Of a DNA stretch of 9,167 bases, positions 7,565 to 9,167 are shown one piece after another. The translations under genes and the position numbers were made by a program. Positions within the stretch are counted from its first letter, which is position 1. Each line of letters opens with the position of its first letter. This DNA is from Leptolyngbyaceae cyanobacterium SM1_3_5 (GTDB lineage Bacteria; Cyanobacteriota; Cyanobacteriia; Elainellales; Elainellaceae): positions 1 through 9,167 of the forward strand of contig JAAUTJ010000143.1 of assembly GCA_012031475.1 (NCBI GenBank), read 5' to 3'. The notes beneath the pieces were generated by a model. That model was not told the DNA's origin. It was given only the letters and a program-made list of their open reading frames with translations, and searched no databases.

Positions 7565-7853
7565 GTGAATATTCTCGTTACCTACGATGTGAATACAGAA
7601 AGTCCGACAGGTCAGCGGCGGCTGCGTCATGTTGCCACTGCTTGTAAGAATTACGGCCAGCGAGTGCAGTTTTCAGTGTTTGAATGTCGGGTGAATGAAG
7701 CACAATATGAAGCGCTTCGCTCCCAGCTTGTGAGTATCATTGACCCAAAGTTGATAGCCTGCGGTTTATAAGTTGTCTGCTTCTAGAGAGCAATGCTTAG
7801 AATGCTTTGGTAAAGATAAATACGTTGATTTTGATGAGCCACTCATCCTTTAG
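7565..7853 (+). pseudogene. cas2: Cas2, with two apparent one-base losses
   Basis: Cas2 is the structural partner that clamps two Cas1 dimers during spacer integration. The GTG-started frame encodes a normal N-terminal two-thirds: ILVTYDV, GQRRLRHVA, YGQRVQFSVFECRV, then SIIDPK at residue 62. It then runs out of register and stops at TAA 7769-7771 (68 aa; the family is about 96). The missing part is present in two other frames. DSLRF is encoded at 7753-7767, and YKLSASREQCLECFGKDK followed by YVDFDEPLIL at 7767-7850, ending at TAG 7851-7853. Adding one base near 7750-7753 and one in the TTT at 7765-7767 gives a 96-aa Cas2 with the usual PLIL ending. It could be true decay or two indel errors. 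The short product lacks the C-terminal segment that contacts Cas1. Confidence 0.88.
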
Positions 7854-7986
7854 CTGCTGCGCGAACCTATAGCGCTGGTCAAAACCCTGGAAGGTTCGCG
7901 ATCCTTGTCCTATATGAATTACAGCGGTTTTAGTAGTTTAATAGTCAGGTTTTTAGCTCATGAAAAATCCAGGTTCGCGCAACAGC
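7853..7986. repeat. leader inverted repeats with an AGGTTCGCG core
   Basis: A 16-base arm at 7853-7868 (GCTGCTGCGCGAACCT) matches the reverse complement of 7971-7986 at 15 of 16 positions. A third, shorter copy, AGGTTCGCG, lies at 7892-7900 in the same orientation as the right arm. The first and third copies can also form a 9-bp stem with a 23-base loop. Repeated motifs inside a leader could be binding sites for the integration machinery or a host factor; that role is inferred. Confidence 0.7.
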
Positions 7987-8027
7987 ACTAAATTCTCCAT
8001 GCCCAAAGCGGGTTTGATAGGATGGCG
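7854..8027 (+). promoter_or_regulatory. presumed CRISPR leader
   Basis: This 174-bp non-coding stretch lies between the restored cas2 stop and the first repeat, the usual place for a leader that carries the array promoter and the spacer-integration signals. It is more AT-rich than the genes, especially at 7905-7970, and contains the AGGTTCGCG repeats described separately. Possible -10 boxes such as TTTAAT (7937-7942) have no good -35 partner, so I do not name a promoter. No open frame of note is seen. Confidence 0.6.
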
Positions 8028-8125
8028 GTAGCTCCCGGCCTTCGTGCTGGGAGAGGATTGGAACAAAATCGCCTCGGCATTCAGCTTCGACGCTTCCCCG
8101 TAGCTCCCGGCCTTCGTTCTGGGAG
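8028..8125 (+). CRISPR. minimal CRISPR array: repeat, one spacer, truncated terminal repeat
   Basis: Repeat 1 (8028-8064) is 37 bp. It begins GTAGCTCCCGG and ends GGATTGGAAC, close to the GGATTGAAAC ending of known I-C repeats. Its inner arms CTCCCGGC and GCTGGGAG form an 8-bp stem (one G-U pair) with a CTTCGT loop, the hairpin Cas5c would bind. The spacer (8065-8099) is 35 bp. Repeat 2 starts at 8100 and matches the first 26 bases with one change (G at 8046 becomes T at 8118, which breaks the innermost stem pair). It then diverges over the last 11 bases, as terminal repeats often do. The repeat period is 72 bp. Position and orientation after cas2 fit a leader-proximal array on the + strand. 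I found no second copy of the spacer in the window. Confidence 0.85.
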
Positions 8126-8166
8126 GCGAGCTAGTTAGGACACGATGGCTTTTCCTAAATCACCAC

Positions 8167-8208
8167 AGATTACATGAAAATATAATTAATTATATTTTCG
8201 TGTAATCT
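8167..8208. repeat. near-perfect 42-bp palindrome
   Basis: The two 21-base halves (AGATTACATGAAAATATAATT and its mirror) are reverse complements at 20 of 21 positions, meeting at TT|AA between 8187 and 8188 with no loop. The one exception is T8175 against G8200, which would still pair as U-G in RNA. Each strand carries a TATAAT within it (8181-8186, and 8189-8194 on the - strand). There is no GC-rich stem and no T-run after it, so it is unlike an intrinsic terminator. A dimeric operator over the promoter of the gene at 8242, or a recombination/replication site, are reasonable guesses. Confidence 0.85.
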
Positions 8209-8241
8209 TAAAATTGACGGCGCAATGAGGGAAGGCCAGCC

Positions 8242-8562
8242 ATGAGCGATCGAATCATTTCCGAAAGCGAACTCAAGCAAGCAGTACGCGAGGTACTAGC
8301 CGAAATGCTCGGCCTGGATGCTCCCGCTCCCGCTTCAGTGAGTCCGTTGCGCCAATGGTACGACACCGATCCCGCCTACACCCCACTGGGACTCAACGAC
8401 CCTGAGCAGCTACGCGAAGCCGTCCGATCGGGTCTATTGCGCGTCGGCCATGAAGTGCGCGATCGCCGCAAGCCCAAAGCCAAACTGCCGCGCTATCAGT
8501 TCCATATCGAAAAATGTCAGCAGCGGCTCTCAGAACGCCCAGAACGCCGACGCGCAGGCTAA
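8242..8562 (+). CDS. small basic protein beside an integrase; excisionase-like DNA-binding protein (tentative)
   Basis: The protein has 106 residues. The N-terminal 25 residues look helical and acidic (ESELKQAVREVLAEMLG), followed by an Ala/Pro linker. The second half, WYDTDPAYTPLGLNDPEQLREAVRSGLLRVGHEVRDRR, then PRYQFHIEKCQQRL, ends in a very basic tail. The segment LREAVRSGLLRVG...PRYQF resembles the helix-turn-helix plus wing of excisionase-type proteins, and the neighbouring integrase suggests the same. This is similarity by eye only. A strong ribosome binding site (AGGGAAGG, 8228-8235) lies 6 bases before the ATG. The palindrome at 8167-8208 sits directly upstream and may control it. The stop TAA overlaps the stop of the convergent integrase, so the two genes end on each other with no terminator between them. 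It carries a HIP1 octamer (8459-8466), so it has the host's sequence style. Confidence 0.6.
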   Translation: MSDRIISESELKQAVREVLAEMLGLDAPAPASVSPLRQWYDTDPAYTPLGLNDPEQLREAVRSGLLRVGHEVRDRRKPKAKLPRYQFHIEKCQQRLSERPERRRAG

Positions 8563-9167
8563 GGCGACAGCGGGCGATCGAGATTTTGCAGCACACCATC
8601 ATAAACGCGCTGATGCAGTTCCTGGCTGATCCAGCGGTTGTAGGTTTGCCAGTGAACCGTCGGACTGTGACCCATGAACGCCGCCGCCACCGCAACAGGC
8701 AGCTTAAACACTACAGAAATCCGAATTGCATAAGCGTGGCGCAAATTGTAAGGAGCAAACGGCACACCCGCCCGCTTAAAGGCTCTTGCCACGCGCTCCC
8801 CATAATCTTGATTAATCCGAGCCGTCAGATTCGGCAGTTCCTTGTTCCAAAGCTGCCAGCGATCGACCCACTCCGGGTAGAACGGATACACCTCCCGCGC
8901 CCCAGTCTTCCCATCCGTCACCCGCGCAACCAGAATTTCACTGCCCACCTCAGTCCGACGCCACTCCAGTTCAGTCCAGAAAACTTCGTGATCTCACAGG
9001 CCATAAGCAGCCATCAGCCCATACAGACAGCGCCAAGTGGGAGACTCAAATCGATCGATCGCCGCGATAATCGCTTCGTCAGTAGAATCGATCCCACCGC
9101 TTTTTTTGGGCGAATAGTACCGATGTATGGACGCAAATCGACCTCAACCCCAGCAAACTTGGCGAAA
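8559..9167 (-). pseudogene. tyrosine recombinase/integrase, broken, continuing past the right edge
   Basis: Tyrosine recombinases cut and join DNA at attachment sites. Reading leftward, the C-terminal catalytic domain is intact from 8993 to the TAG at 8559-8561. It holds HEVFWTELEWRR, the DGKTGARE hairpin, NLRHAYAIR (Arg II at 8739-8741; the usual first His is Tyr here), MGHS, and the nucleophile Tyr in QTYNRW at 8640-8642. Upstream the same frame has TGA at 8994-8996 inside MAAYGL*DHEVFW, where the family has an arginine (catalytic Arg I); a CGA to TGA change would explain it. The frame then continues open through YYSPKKSGGIDSTDEAIIAAIDRFESPTWRCLYG to about 9122. Beyond that the family-like FAKFAGVEVDLRPYI appears in another frame (9122-9166), implying a one-base loss. 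A GTG at 8946-8948 could start only a fragment lacking Arg I. It is probably inactive. Confidence 0.85.

Noticed and set aside
8167..8208. The palindrome as an intrinsic terminator of the CRISPR transcript
   Set aside because: The stem is almost all A-T, has no loop and is followed by TTAAAATTG, not a T-run. It could still stop transcription weakly, but the form does not support the call.
8214..8219. TTGACG as a -35 box for the gene at 8242
   Set aside because: A -10 at normal spacing would fall on or past the ribosome binding site and start codon, so it cannot drive this gene.
8393..8695. A 100-codon open frame on the - strand overlapping the excisionase-like gene and the integrase
   Set aside because: It is in a different frame from the integrase catalytic domain, which has clear motifs over the same bases, and its own sequence shows no family features.

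Overview
The window is a cyanobacterial type I-C CRISPR-Cas locus that reads left to right on the + strand. After it come a one-spacer CRISPR array, a long palindrome, and a small convergent gene pair left over from a mobile element. A cyanobacterial host is suggested by repeated copies of the HIP1 octamer GCGATCGC, at least eight of them (for example at 1740, 3374, 4377, 6333, 6791, 6919, 7094 and 8459), together with many shorter CGATCG cores. I cannot assign an order or genus.

Bases 1-116 hold no recognisable gene. An open frame from the left edge to a TAA at 22-24 is too short to identify. A possible -10 box lies just before cas3. The operon then runs cas3 (117-2321), cas5c (2331-3020), cas8c (3017-4746, frame-interrupted), cas7c (4752-5891), cas4 (5899-6522), cas1 (6519-7550) and cas2 (7565-7853, frame-interrupted). 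Spacing is tight throughout, and cas5c/cas8c and cas4/cas1 have ATGA start-stop overlaps. Cas5c, Cas7c, Cas8c and the Cas11c expected from the 3' end of cas8c would form the crRNA-guided Cascade/I-C complex. Cas5c would also process pre-crRNA. Cas3 (HD nuclease plus helicase) would degrade the target. Cas4, Cas1 and Cas2 would acquire spacers.

Bases 7854-8027 are the presumed array leader, with three copies of an AGGTTCGCG motif in inverted and direct orientation. The array at 8028-8125 has one complete 37-bp repeat, one 35-bp spacer and a terminal repeat that has lost its last 11 bases. A near-perfect 42-bp AT-rich palindrome follows (8167-8208). Next is a 106-aa protein resembling integrase-associated excisionase-like proteins (8242-8562, +). 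Converging on it is a tyrosine recombinase (8559 to the right edge, -) broken by an in-frame TGA and a frameshift.

The most notable observation is that two genes essential to this pathway are interrupted, and so is the integrase. cas8c carries one apparent single-base loss, cas2 carries two, and the integrase carries one plus a nonsense codon. In each case the sequence past the break still encodes the expected family C-terminus or N-terminus in another frame. The locus may be decaying, may be read by recoding or reinitiation (plausible only for cas8c), or may contain indel-type sequencing errors. I cannot separate these from sequence alone.
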